Source: Cardinalis cardinalis
Taxonomy: Eukaryota > Chordata > Aves > Passeriformes > Cardinalidae
Direction of reading: 5' to 3'
Assembly: GCA_014549065.1 (NCBI GenBank)
Contig: JACDOX010000165.1
Coordinates: 1,559,332-1,623,331, forward strand
Length of the DNA stretch: 64,000 nucleotides
Shown here: positions 37,700-49,325 of the stretch, piece after piece
Numbering within the stretch: position 1 is the first letter of the stretch
Layout: every line of letters begins with the position of its first letter
The notes under the pieces: model-generated
What the model saw: only the letters and a program-made list of their open reading frames with translations
What the model was told of the DNA's origin: nothing
Databases searched by the model: none
Position numbers and translations under genes: made by a program

Positions 37700-37880
37700 G
37701 GGATGCAGAGTGCCCCGGTGCGGGATGCAGAGTGCCCCGGTGCGGGATGCAGAGTGCCCCGGTGCGGGATGCAGAATGCCCGGTGCGGGATGCAGAGTGC
37801 CCCGGTGCGGGATGCTGAGTGCCCGGTGCGGGATGCAGAATGCCCGGTGCGGGATGCAGAATGCCCGGTGCGGGATGCTG
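37700..37880. repeat. 22/21-bp minisatellite in MAOA promoter
   Basis: Eight full units plus a partial one. The 22-bp form starts GGGATGCAGAGTGCCCCGGT and ends GC; the 21-bp form has one C fewer and often AATG for AGTG. Units start at 37700, 37722, 37744, 37766, 37787, 37809, 37830 and 37851. The mixture of unit types shows repeated unequal exchange or slippage. It lies about 0.4-0.6 kb upstream of the MAOA start codon. Confidence 0.96.
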
Positions 37881-37960
37881 CATATGAACCAACAGCGCTC
37901 CCTTAACCCCGCGCTAGTGCCCCGCAGTGACAGCAGGGGAGGAGGAGATCCATGAAGCCA

Positions 37961-38519
37961 GAGGTTAAGGCAGCCTGCAAGCCTCACCTCTTAGTAGAAT
38001 CAAGTCATACTTGATCCATGAGGTGGGGAACAAGGGGTTAACCTTTCCACGGATGTATCTTCCCAAAGACAATGCCTGAAATAATAATTGGTTGTCAGAA
38101 TTCTGTTTGTACTTAGCTGCCATTACTGCTCTGGAATACAGGATGGTTGTGATATTCCTTGCCATGCGTTTTACAGCTCATACAGGTTTTATTGCCAAAG
38201 TGTAAATGTCATCTCTGTGGAGTGCAAAAAGTAGAGAGCCTGTCCACCCTTCCAAATAAGCACAGGAGGCCTATACAGTCCACACAATTATAAGAAATCC
38301 TAATGCTGTTTCATGTTAAATATTGGTGTAAGTTCTGAGTTGCCCAGTTCTACAATTCCAAGCCTGGGTATGACCAATGAATGCAATAATACTGTGATAC
38401 TTTCTGGCTGGTGTTCTCTGAAATGAGTCAGTTTTCTCTTCTATAGGGAAAATACAGGACTTTTGGTTTTTGTTAGATGTCCAAATGAGTGAGATGTAGA
38501 CCTGTTGGTGAGAACCAGA
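37961..38519. other. Upstream flank of MAOA, nothing recognised
   Basis: AT-rich DNA between the CpG island and a CR1 copy. I see no gene or clear element. Confidence 0.5.
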
Positions 38520-38951
38520 GGAAGTCTACAAAAATGCTTGGAGCACCTCTCCTATGAGGAACACCTATGAGCTGTGATGGTTCAGCCTGGGCAAGAGGAG
38601 CCTCTGGAGAGAACTTATTGAGGGCTTCCAGTAATTAAAAGCGGACCATGAGAAAGATGAGGACAGACTTTATAGCAGAGCCTGTTATGACAGGACAAGG
38701 AATAACAGGCTTAGACTAAAAGAGAGCTGATTTAGGTTTGAAATAAAGAAGAATTTTTTACAGTGAGGGTGGTGAAACCCTGTAACAGGTTTCTCAGGGA
38801 TGTAATAGATGACACATCCCTGGAAACACTCAAGGTCAGGTTGCTGCCAGCAATGTGGTCCAGTTGAAAATGTCTCTGCTCCTTGCAGGGTGAGTGGACT
38901 GGCTGAGATTTAAAGGACCCTTCCAACCCAAACCATTCTGTGGTTCTATGA
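38520..38951 (+). mobile_element. CR1 LINE 3' end, about 430 bp
   Basis: Contains GGAGCACCTCTCCTATGA, the end of ORF2 and the 3' UTR (GAGGGTGGTGAAACCCTG, CCCTTCCAACCCAAACCATT) and terminates in ATTCTGTGGTTCTATGA. It is the longest CR1 copy here, 1.2 kb upstream of the MAOA promoter. Confidence 0.93.
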
Positions 38952-41900
38952 CAGCAGTGACTGAATGCAGAAACATCAATAAATCACTAAGCAACGGCGC
39001 AGGAGACAGAATAATGGATATTCCTCACCAAAAAGAACAGGTATTTACAAAGTGTAAGCGCAGNGCTCAGTAAGTGTGTTGCAATATCTGCAGAAACAGA
39101 AGTGCCAGACACTGTAGCGAGGCAGAACAGCAGATCCCTGCTGCTCTGGGAGATCATCCGCTGACACAGAAACTCATTATCACTGCAATTGCTGCTGCTC
39201 CATGCCAGGGTGAAGGGAGCACAACGGGAAGGGACCAAGGCTGGGAGAGTGGAATGGATTCTGAAAGAGAAAACCTAATGTACCAAGACCCACTTTGTGC
39301 TCAACGGAGAAAAAAGCCTCTGTTTCTCGAGGGGGATAAGGACACCCACTCCCGCAGCTCTGCTGGCTCCAGTGGGCGGGTCACAGGGAATCTGACAAAT
39401 CAACAGCTTTACTCAGGGGCACCTCCCTCATAATTCAGAAGCCAAGTTTGGAGGAAAGCAACAAAAACATCCTTTGTGATAACAGTAGGAAACTTGTGTG
39501 CATCTAGATAACTTGCAGATAGATAAGCTTGCCAACAAATCTCCTGTGCTAAAAGCAGCATTAAGAGTCTTGTTAAAGGGCAGTGGAGACTGAAGTGGTT
39601 CTACCTAGACCAGCTCTAATAATGAGAGATAATATCCAACTGTGAATTATACAAATTGTTGGCTCAACCACTGCAGTAAAGAGTGAAAAAATTCCTGAGG
39701 GGTTACCAAGGGTTACCTCAGGCTTTGACAGATTCCAGAGGCAGCGATTCCTGTCAGAGCCATGTGACTGCTTAGTCCTTGGCATCAATAAGAGCACTCA
39801 GAATAATTCTCTCTCAGCTCAGACCTGCAGGCATCTAGGATTTGGGAAAAAAAACCCAAACCCTGAAGCCTTGCTTGAGAGCAACAGGATAAACCCAATA
39901 GACTTGCTGAAAATGCAAGAAGCAGGGAAGGAAGAAGGTGATGTGTCATACTGAAAGCGATCCTCCTCTTCTAAATGTGATGACCATGTTTTTAAAAATA
40001 GATTTGAAATGTGTCAGAAATCCACAGAAAATAAAGGGATGCCAAACCTTACACTAAAGGAAATACCAAGCAGATAAAATTTTATTTGGNAATAAATCAG
40101 CTGTCGCTCAGAAAGGAGAGTTGATTAAGAAGGAGATGCTCACCAATGGGCCCTCTTTGCTATGCNGTATAAAAAACAAGGGAACAACACTGAAGGATGA
40201 ATATAGGAAGCTTCTGTTGCTGAAACCATTTCCTAGCAATCTCTNTAGTTGATTTATGTCTGCCTCAGTGATTGATCTGTAGCAATAATTTGCTGAGCCT
40301 GCAGAATGTGCATGATCATAAATGTGAAGGTGTAGAAAGTCTCAGACATAGAATTTCAAATTTGCCCAGAATAAAATACTGAGAACTGCTGAGAAATACA
40401 GTGGAATATCAAGAACAAAGCTTTCACTTGAGATCATATTTGTGTCAGCAACAACAAAAATTGTTGGCTAGGCCCAAGAATGGGCAAAAATNGATCAATT
40501 TTTTGATCAAAGAACATGAAGAAAAGTATCCAAAAGCAAGTGGTATGACCAAGTTCTTTATTGTACTAGCAGTGTTTTGCTTTCAGTTTTNCAAACTATT
40601 AAAGTGAGGAAGTCAAACTTCTCACATCATGCCATCAAGTTATTTTATATCTGCTCAATACCCCAAATGATGAGTAAAATCAGTCATAATTGTTGTGAAA
40701 AACACAGATATTTTGCATTCCTTCCTGATTTCAATGTTACTTATTTTGCCAATTCATCCAACAATTAGAACACAAACATAGAGAAAATATCTAGCATTAA
40801 AATAAATTGTTTTTGTAAAAAATAAAGTANATTGTTTGTAATTGTATATTGTAAATATACAATTGTATATTGTAAATATTGTAAATATCTGTAAATGCAT
40901 ATTGTACAGGATGTTTAGTTATTTACTTGGTTTATGAGTGTACTTTGAAAAGTAAATAGAACGTAAATGCTGTAAGTAAAGAATCCATTATCCCTGGAAG
41001 ACTGATTGCCATTACCAAGGTCATAATTACCACCACTTAACCACCTCTAAAGTAATGTAATTCTTGTATCTTAGTGATACCAACAGAGCTCCTCTAAAGT
41101 ACCCTAGAACCTGTCATCTTCAGTATAACTGTCAGCTGAAATTTTTGCCATTAACTCATCATCTGTGTTGATTAGCACTCTACTCTGCGCCCACAATGAT
41201 GAGCTTTCCAGGGAGCACCAGAGCCTTTTGCAAAGCCTAAATCACAGAAATTTGCATTTGCACACATTTTCATTCTGGTAATTATAGGGTTAGCAGTGTG
41301 GGTTGCATCAAGCTGAAATGTGAAAAAAAAANGTGAAAAATNAACTCTCCCAGAAATCAGACTCAGTAGCTCTGTTGGCAGCCCTTTTGTGGGNCAACAG
41401 GGCAAGTGGTGTGGAGCAACTTCAGAACTCAGCTGTAGGTGATACTGTATTTTCTAAAAACAGTTTTCTATTTTGGAACAGTATCTTAGACTATCTTAAG
41501 CTAAATTTAGGGTCAATAGGTAATTTATATGGCTAATGATGCTTATAGATGGTGGTTTTCTTCCCCTTCCCCTTCTTCTCTCCTTGCCCAAGGCCTTTAT
41601 CAGAGTAGGAGATCATGAAATACCATGTAGCACATGGTACTTGGATAATGTTGCATACCATAAGTAGGGGGAAAAAAGTTCCATAAAATATTCTGGGCTT
41701 TAGAGTATTTTCCTCTGAAACAAATTCCAAACANACAACAGCAGACCATTGTCTCCAAGGGTCTTGTGAAGAGGAAGGAGAGAAAATGTGTATTCACTAA
41801 GAGCAAGGAAGGGGTAACGCAGTCTTTTGCCCAAAGCAGATCCAGGGCTTGTGCAGTTTGAATGCACTGAAGTATGGAAAAACCATGACCTCTGTGGGCT

Positions 41901-43020
41901 TCAGGGTCTGGCCACCCTCAGAGTGAATCCTTTTTTCCTTATATTGAGTTCCTTATATTATTTGTGGTTCCCGACTGTGCTTGCTGCCCCTGTTCCATCA
42001 CAGGGTGCTNGGGGTACTTTTGTGTTTTGGAACTTCTCCTGCTGGAGGCATTTCAAGAAGCAATAAAACCATGGCACTGCCAAGTAGGTCTTGAAAGTAA
42101 AACATCATGATACCATGTCCTCAGTGAGTCCCTTAGGGAATATTCCTACAATCCCTTCGCCTCTCTCTGGTCCCCTAAATACAGAGTTACCTAGATCCAC
42201 TGGAATGGTCCCAGCTGGAGATTCACAGATTGTTCAACTTGTTGGCAAAAATTGGTTAGAATCAAATTAGTGAACTGTGGANAGCATTGTTGAGTATTAA
42301 TCTTTGTTTTTATAGACTAGGATGTATATTCTTAGTTTTTCAAGATCATTTTCTTCCTTAGATGTGTATTCAAAACCATCTGAAAACCATCACCAGTCTG
42401 ATGTTGCAGAACAGTCTCCACTGATATGAAAAATTGGTTTGTACACAAAGATGGCTGTGGCATATTTATTCATCAGTGCTCATTTTTACTGGCATGTTTT
42501 CAACAGTGCTTAGTGATCTCATGCTTCCTGACCAGCTCTTTTTCAAGCACTGTGCTGAACTCTAATCAACAAATGAGCACCTTGAAGAAATTATCATCAG
42601 TCATGACTATTAGCATTTGGTTAGTTCATTTTGCCTTATATTCACAACCAGGAATCTTCTGATGCATAAACACAGAAAACAAAAATTCACTGTCCACCCT
42701 TTCCTTGACCTGTGTTTCCCTCCAGCTCATTTACAGAGCATCCCACAAACCTCTTGGTGCAGTGCCTGTCCTGAGTGCAGGACAGTGGGACATGGAAAGG
42801 GGATGAGGGGAGTGGGATGCTCTGAGTCAGCCCCCAGCACTGGCAGAGCTCCTACTCTTCAGCACCTGATTGATTCAGGGTCTCCTTATCCCTTCTCCAT
42901 CCCCAAAGCTCTCAGGTCCTCCCCAGCTCTGGATGCTGAAGGCATCATTATGTGACTGCACTGCAATTTGAGGGCCTGGGAACTTTAGGTAGGGATATTA
43001 ATATTGAAAAGGGGGTGCCA
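38952..43020. other. Intergenic DNA, no gene recognised
   Basis: Mostly AT-rich unique sequence. The only structure I single out is the hairpin and TGTAAATAT repeats at 40840-40905. Short open frames here have no recognisable domains. Confidence 0.5.
40840..40905. repeat. AT-rich hairpin with tandem TGTAAATAT repeats
   Basis: AATTGTATATT, GTA, AATATACAATT at 40840-40864 is a perfect 11-bp inverted repeat with a 3-nt loop. The same arm then repeats as ATTGTATATTGTAAATATTG onward. Confidence 0.9.
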
Positions 43021-43302
43021 TGAAGACAGATTCAGGCTCTTGGTGGTGTCAAGGAGAGGAAGTAATGAAGAAAATGAAAGAAGTTTCACCTGAACATGAG
43101 GAAGAATTTCTTCACTGTGCAGTGACTGAGCACTGGAACAGATTGTCCAGAGAAGGGTTGGAGTCTCCNTAACTGGAGATATTCCAGAACCCTCTGGACA
43201 CAATCCTGTGCCATGTGCTGTGGGATGACCCTGCTTGAGCAGGGGACTGCACCAGATGACCCACGGTGGCCCCTTCCAGCCTGACCCNTTCTGTGATTCT
43301 GC
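43021..43302 (+). mobile_element. CR1 LINE 3' end, second subfamily
   Basis: TTTCACCTGAACATGAGGAA, then GACTGAGCACTGGAACAG, GGAGTCTCC and a terminal TTCTGTGATTCTG. The internal wording differs from the other copies, so it is a different CR1 subfamily. Confidence 0.9.
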
Positions 43303-43906
43303 AGTGGAGAAAACAGGCAACTGCATGTGAGGAGTTTTCTTAAAGCCATGAAGAAAAGGTCAGCTACTATGGCTTCAATGCCTCTAGGTAAATCTACTCG
43401 AATATGTTTAAATTCAAATTTCAAAGTGCTCCTCTACACCTGGGAACAGAAACACCAAAACACAAGTTTGAGACTTGCTCCCTCAAGAGCAGCATCCTCA
43501 GCTACATGCAGTGAAACTTTCTGTTCCCAGAGAAACCTGTTATGTACTCACTGCGTGAAGTTTTGCTACCTCAGGATGCCAAAAGATATTTTGGCTCTAC
43601 AGAAATGTGGAATAAAATTTTATTTATTTTATTTGGTGGATACTTCTTAGCCACCAAAGAATTAGGTACATGTTTTCTTTCTTTGCTAGGATAGCATCAG
43701 TAATTTAATTTTGCAAAATACTTCCTACTCTTTATTTAATTGTGTAATACCACAGAATTAGGCATGTGGGGTACAAAAATTCAGAAGATAGTTTGAGAAG
43801 GAGACAGAATAACCTCACTCAAATTTTTAAAGTAACTTCTCTTCATGGTTGTGCAGTCTGACTAAAAAAATCATTGATCTTTTAACAGCATCAGACACTC
43901 CTGTTT

Positions 43907-44046
43907 GTATGTGTCAGAATTTTCAAATACTTTCAAATGAAGAAAATGTCTCAGTTTTCTTCAAAATTTGAGCACCCTTGTATGTGTCAGAATTTTCAAA
44001 TACTTTTAAATGAAGAAAATGTCTCAATTTTCTTCAAAATTTGATC
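43907..44046. repeat. 73-bp tandem duplication
   Basis: GTATGTGTCAGAATTTTCAA begins at 43907 and again at 43980. The copies share the whole block to CTTCAAAATTTGA with about three mismatches. Confidence 0.95.
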
Positions 44047-47034
44047 ATCTGGCTGATGAGCATTAGGCAGGCTTCATCAGTGGCTGAAATACAGCACAAA
44101 TTTCCAGGTACCAGAAGCCAGGTGTGCCCAGGCAGGTCCCACACAGAGAAGCTGTTTGGTTCAGAGTGAGGAGAGCTTTGTTCCTGATGTTGGAAGACAC
44201 AAACACAATGCTCCAGGAAGTAGAAGTGCAACAAGCCCATTTTCTCTCCAGACTCAGCCTTCCCCCACAAACAGCCTCTCTGAAAGAAAACAATGATTTT
44301 TAGATGTCTGTACAATTTCGTAGTTCCATTACAGTGGAAACAACAGATTTCAGACCAGCTCTTGACAAACATCTTCTGAAGGCAAAATGATCACAAAATA
44401 CAATTGTTGCTTTTAAAAATGTACAATCCCTCTGTGTGGGAGTGGGTGTTTTTTACAGATGTGAAAGAAACGTAGCTGCAGATACATCTCCTGCTAACAA
44501 AATAAACAGAGGTAATTCAAGTTAAAGTTAGCATGTGTGACAAAAAAGATTATGCTGATAACTTGTTTTTAATCTCTTTAGCTCTTGACTTTGTCTTTAA
44601 TTATGTGCATTAGTTCAAATGCCAGTGTCAATACAGATGAAGTCTTTCCCTTTCTCTCTAATTTATCTTCATGATTCATTTGTCTTCAAAAGGAGTTTAT
44701 TGTAATAACTATGGGATAAAATATAGTCACTGACAGGAGTAATAAGGATTTAAAAAATATGTATATGTCTGTATTTGTTTTCAAGTTAAAGAAGCTTTTC
44801 GAGTTAAAGATGTTTTGAACAAGGTTAAATTAAATAAATCTTTTGGGAACTTTTGTTTGACTGACACTTTCAGCTCCAAGATGAAGTCAGAAGGGGAGAC
44901 CCTGCAAGGAAGGTCTAGAAGAAGGGCTCCAGGCACTCCTCAAACCTTTGGAACTCCTTCACCCCATCTTGATGGGGGAGGAAGACCTTGCTGGGCAGCC
45001 CAAACAGCTGCCAGCAGATGTCTGCAAGATTTTTGTTCAAAAGTCACATAAAGACCCAAAGAAAGGGAACAGGTGACAGCAGGGAGCAGCTATGGCAGAG
45101 CTGCCTGAGCTCTGGGAATTGGGAGGAATTTCTGTGTCACCCCTTCCTAGACCCAGCCCCTCAGCAGGGCTTGGGTTTAATACTTTGTTTTAACACTCAA
45201 CCTGCACATTTCAGGTCTTTGACTGTCCCTGTGCACCAGAATTACCTCTGCTCTTTCTGAGGGCATGTTAAATTGACTTAGTTCCATTCTTAGTTTAGCA
45301 GCTCCTGTTGATTTGCCCAGACTCCCTTTTCAGGTTTTGGACCCCTGTGACCTTTGGGGGGAAGGGTTGGTGTTGCACAATGTGTGACCCAGCCAGTGAA
45401 TGGGACTTTGNGTGAAGGCCTGAACTTTGCTTATGTTGTTTAAAGCACTTGAAGCAGATTTCTACTCAGCAGTGTCTTTGCTGCTATCAAGTTCTCTCTG
45501 TGCCCTTCACCACCACTATAAAAGAATTTTTATGCATCAGGTTTTAAAATGAACTTTCAGTGGTATTAACTAAATGTCCCCTTAATTGCCAGCTCCATAA
45601 AAGAGTGGCTTGAATATAGCTCATGGATTGCTGGTATCATTTGAGGTTAGATCAAAGCTTGTATAAGAGATAACAACAATCTGAACATAATATTACCTTT
45701 GGAGAACAAGGATTTGTTATAGATCACAAAGCCAAAGATCATGGCTGCAGCTTGGACAGGATTTTAGAAGCAGAAGCATTATAGGCATATGGGGAGATGA
45801 GTGGAGATCATTAGTGTAGACATCAAAATAGCAAAGACAATTTGGTCTGNGAGAGCAAAAAAGCATGGTAGAAACACCAGCAGGAATAAATAATCCACTT
45901 ACAGACATCAAACTCCAGCCAACAACAAAAAAAACCCAAAACAAAACAAAACATCAAAAAGCTTTGCTATAACTAGATCAGAGAAATTTGTCATGCCCTC
46001 TCACTGTCTATCAGGTAAAACANCACTGGGAATCTACAGAAGCATCCAAAAAGAAATTAAAATTGTTCTCCACTGCAAATCCTGTACAGGACACAGTGGA
46101 CTGAAGCCATGAGCACAATTTCATCCCTCTCCTGGATAATTGGCTGCTTCACTGAACACCTAAAACCCTCAGCATTCCTCCTGAGAAGCAAATTTAGTGC
46201 AGGGGTTTGGGAGATGAACAGCCCCTTCTGCCAGCCCTCCTCTCCCTGCAGCAACAACAGCCCTGGGTTCCACCAGGCAGAAATCAGTCACACAGACACA
46301 ATTCCTGCCTCTGCCAGGTGGATGAGCTGAGAACAACAGAAAAATCATTTCTAAGGTGCCATTCCTTCTTTTCTTTAAAGGCCTTCACTAGATGTTACCC
46401 TGTAGGTGCAGGACATTTTCTAGTGTGACCCAAGGAATCACACTCTTGTAATAAGTAAATAATGTTAATTACTTATTTTTCTTTTTGCAAACCCAAACAG
46501 AGGATCTCAGATCCCAACATTGTGCTCACTCCTAAGCTGACTTAGAGGGNTGTGCATCCTTTTTACTCGCACAATCATTCAAATTTGGATAATCAATTAT
46601 TAGAAATTGGCCAGAGCAATGAATTAGCAGATTTTGTAATTAGGAACTGTAAATAAATTGGTTACAGTTAAATTAATGAGAATTGTTAGTAAGTGCATTG
46701 AGCTCTGGTGTAACTATACTGTCTCAGCAGTATTTATGATAGTGACTATTGTTATCTGGTGATATCAAACACTCTCTAAAATAATATTGATTACTTCTGC
46801 TTCACGCAACTTAGTAACGNATTAAAATTTTGACTGCTTCAGAGAAAGAAAAGTCTTAATCTGCATCTCCTTTTAAAAACTCCCTGAAACCAAAAATAAT
46901 CTCTGATCAAGCCTGTCAATGTTCTTGCTGCAAAAGAAAAACAACTGAGTGCATCTTGTGATGAAATCCATCAAGAGCCCCTTATGCANTTTCTCAGAGC
47001 TCTGTGTAGCAGCAGTCACTACCAGCTTCCACAA
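44047..47034. other. Intergenic DNA with candidate conserved blocks
   Basis: No gene recognised. AT-rich stretches at about 44560-44720, 45540-45680 and 46560-46710 have the look of conserved non-coding DNA. A short A-rich tract is at 45925-45960. Confidence 0.4.
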
Positions 47035-47130
47035 AAAACANAACAAAACAAACAAAAAAAAACGCCCCAAAACAAAACAAAAAACAAACAAACAAAAAAC
47101 CCACAAAAAAAACTAAAACAAAAAAAAAAT
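47031..47130. repeat. (AAAAC/AAAC)n low-complexity tract
   Basis: About 100 bp of A runs broken by single C residues, immediately left of an LTR. It is tempting to read it as an insertion target or an old poly(A), but nothing proves that. Confidence 0.9.
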
Positions 47131-47164
47131 CCATACAGTCCCAGAAGGGAAATGGAAATCCCTA

Positions 47165-47779
47165 TGTGAAAAATGCATATTTTATGATTGGCTTTTTGCA
47201 TATATTAAAATGAATATTATATGTGTTATGTTAGAAAGTTATGCTGTATTAATTTTCTTAAGTAGTGTGTTAAATAAAGTTTTAGGTTATAACATAATGT
47301 TAAAATAGAAACTATGCTATGTAAGATACTTTTTTTTAAGAAAGGACTTGCACCAAGATAGCAGCCACAGGATACCTAAATCTTTCAGAGAAAGAGAATT
47401 TATTGTTTTCTTATCGAGTTCTTCCCACTTCACTCAGTCCTGAAGACACCCTTAGGATTAAGAGGAAGCTGACACTGACCAGACAGAATCCTGTATTTGT
47501 ATTTGAATGGAATTTATGTATCATGTATGAGATGTATGAATATGCAACAGGCTGTTGTTTTTAAGGGTTAATCCTCTGTTAACGTGTATCCCTTCTCGGG
47601 CTTATTTTGCCCAGAAAGAGGTACCAGATTGTCTGTAACCCTTTGTTTTTATTGTCTCATATCATCCTAATCCAAATTGTCCCGATTATTATTCCTCTAA
47701 CTATATTGCTATTTTTATAACCATTTTATTGCTATTAAACTTTTAAAATTTTAAAAACAAGTGATTGGCATTTGTCACA
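47165..47779 (+). mobile_element. Endogenous-retrovirus LTR, about 615 bp
   Basis: Begins TGTGAAAAATGC and ends GCATTTGTCACA; the two ends are inverted copies of each other with one mismatch in 12. It has an ATTAAA just before its end and matches a passerine LTR type I recognise (GGGTTAATCCTCTGTTAACG, TTATTTTGCCCAGAAAGAGG). No perfect target duplication or coding region is seen, so it is a solo LTR. Confidence 0.8.
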
Positions 47780-48236
47780 CCTGCCCACACATAATATCTT
47801 GATTAATAAAAGTGGATGCAGCATTCACCTGCANAGAACAGGCAGGGTGAGTCTGCAGGGCCCCAAAAGGTTATCCTGAATATGAGCAGAGCAAAGCAAT
47901 CAAAGTTGAATTTGTAGTGCCAGGACAGCAGGAGGGAGGGCAGGAGAGCTGCTCTCAGCCTGGGCTGCTGCTCCTGGCCTCGGTGATTCATCTGCAGCCA
48001 AAACTCCCAGCACACATGGAAGGGAGATTTGCAGCAGAGGGAGGCAGCTGTGTTTGTGCTCTGCCCTTGGCACACACTCCAGGGCAGGGCTGCACTTCTG
48101 CTGCCAGCACAGGTGCCCAAACAGGGTGGCAAAGCCCTTGCTGTCACCAGCTCATGAAGCTGCTTGTTCCTCCACAGAGCTGGGAGTGTGTGAAGCAGCA
48201 GCAGGCAGGTTTGCAGGCTCCTTGTGCTCCTGAGTC

Positions 48237-48277
48237 ATTAGAAAAATACATTAGAAAAATACATTAGAAAAATACAT
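48237..48277. repeat. 13-bp tandem repeat, three copies
   Basis: ATTAGAAAAATAC is repeated three times in a row. Confidence 0.92.
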
Positions 48278-49254
48278 CGCTTGTTTCTCTCCTCCTAATG
48301 AGTCATCTAGGGGACAAGGTGATCAGTGCAATTTTCCCAATTTTTTGAGATATTTCTGAAGGAACTGTAAAGGTGGTTCTCAATCCTGTGACCAGTGTTA
48401 TGAGCCACTGGAGTCATGATGAGTTCAAACCTCACCTTGCACCTGTGAGAAGAGGCCTGACAGAGAAAACACTCATGGGAGGGTACCTTTACTTTGTGCT
48501 GGCAGGACTGAAGCCACCTGATGCACTCTGGACAGGCATGGCTCCATCAGGAGTGTCCACCAGGGCTGCTCTCCCTCTGCTCACCAGTCTGGGCAGCCAG
48601 TGCCACGGGGGCAGCAGGGACAGCAGCCAGCAGCCAGCCCAGGGTGACAGGATTTCTACCCCAGGGTTTGGGAGTGGAGGCATCTGGCTGAGAGGAGGGA
48701 TTCACAGCAACTTTTCTTGTGTGTCTGCCATGAACTCAACAGGGGCTGGAGGAAATCAGTTTCCAAGAGCTGCTTTCTGCCCCTCCTGAGGAAGCCTCNG
48801 ACTCCTCCAGCTGCTGCACAGTCTGGGGGATGCAGCACAGGCTGAACTGCTCAGCCAAGACATGAGGTGAAAGCACCATCAGCAAGAACTCTGACTGTGG
48901 ATCTCACTTCATATTTTTCTGTACTCTGATTTCCCTTTCTGGACTTTTCTACATGGCAGAGCCACCTGAGACATGTTCCTGCAGCCTCTAACAATTAGGG
49001 GGGCTTGCCTTGCCTGATGCAATGCCTCAGTGTAAAGATTATTGTACAGTGCTTAAGTAACCAAATATCTTATTTAGTGCTCTTTGGATTTTGACTTCTG
49101 GCAGGTTTGAATTTTACTATCTTGAACATCATAGAGCTATCAGAAGGAACCTACAGCAATAAACAATTCATTGTGACTNCTCTCCAGTGTGAAAGTACAC
49201 TTTCTGAACTGTGGGAACCTCCTGTGTGTGAGATTTCATATCTGCCTGAACCTT

Positions 49255-49325
49255 TTACCTGCAGGTTTTGTGTTTGCAGGTGTTGGAGTTTACACAGTGA
49301 TGAATCATGGAATTCTCTGAAAGGA
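49255..49325 (+). mobile_element. Repeat fragment shared with 52240-52311
   Basis: TTACCTGCAGGTTTTGTGTT through TGATGAATCATGGAATTC is nearly identical to the reverse complement of 52240-52311. It is a short stub of the same repeat family in the opposite orientation. Confidence 0.75.

Larger units (their letters stand above)
36880..37960. promoter_or_regulatory. CpG island over MAOA promoter and exon 1
   Basis: About 1 kb that is GC-rich and full of CpG, in sharp contrast to the AT-rich DNA on both sides. It covers exon 1, the 5' UTR and the upstream repeats. This is the expected site of MAOA transcription start. Confidence 0.85.

Noticed and set aside
37113..37955. 280-, 217- and 182-codon plus-strand open frames opposite MAOA exon 1
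   Set aside because: They are low-complexity shadows of the minisatellites, all overlapping in different frames, with no domain.
36824..37987. 387-codon minus-strand open frame over the CpG island
   Set aside because: Only its MAQRYDVVV part is real coding sequence (exon 1). The rest is intron 1 and tandem-repeat DNA; the GC-rich repeats lack stops by composition.
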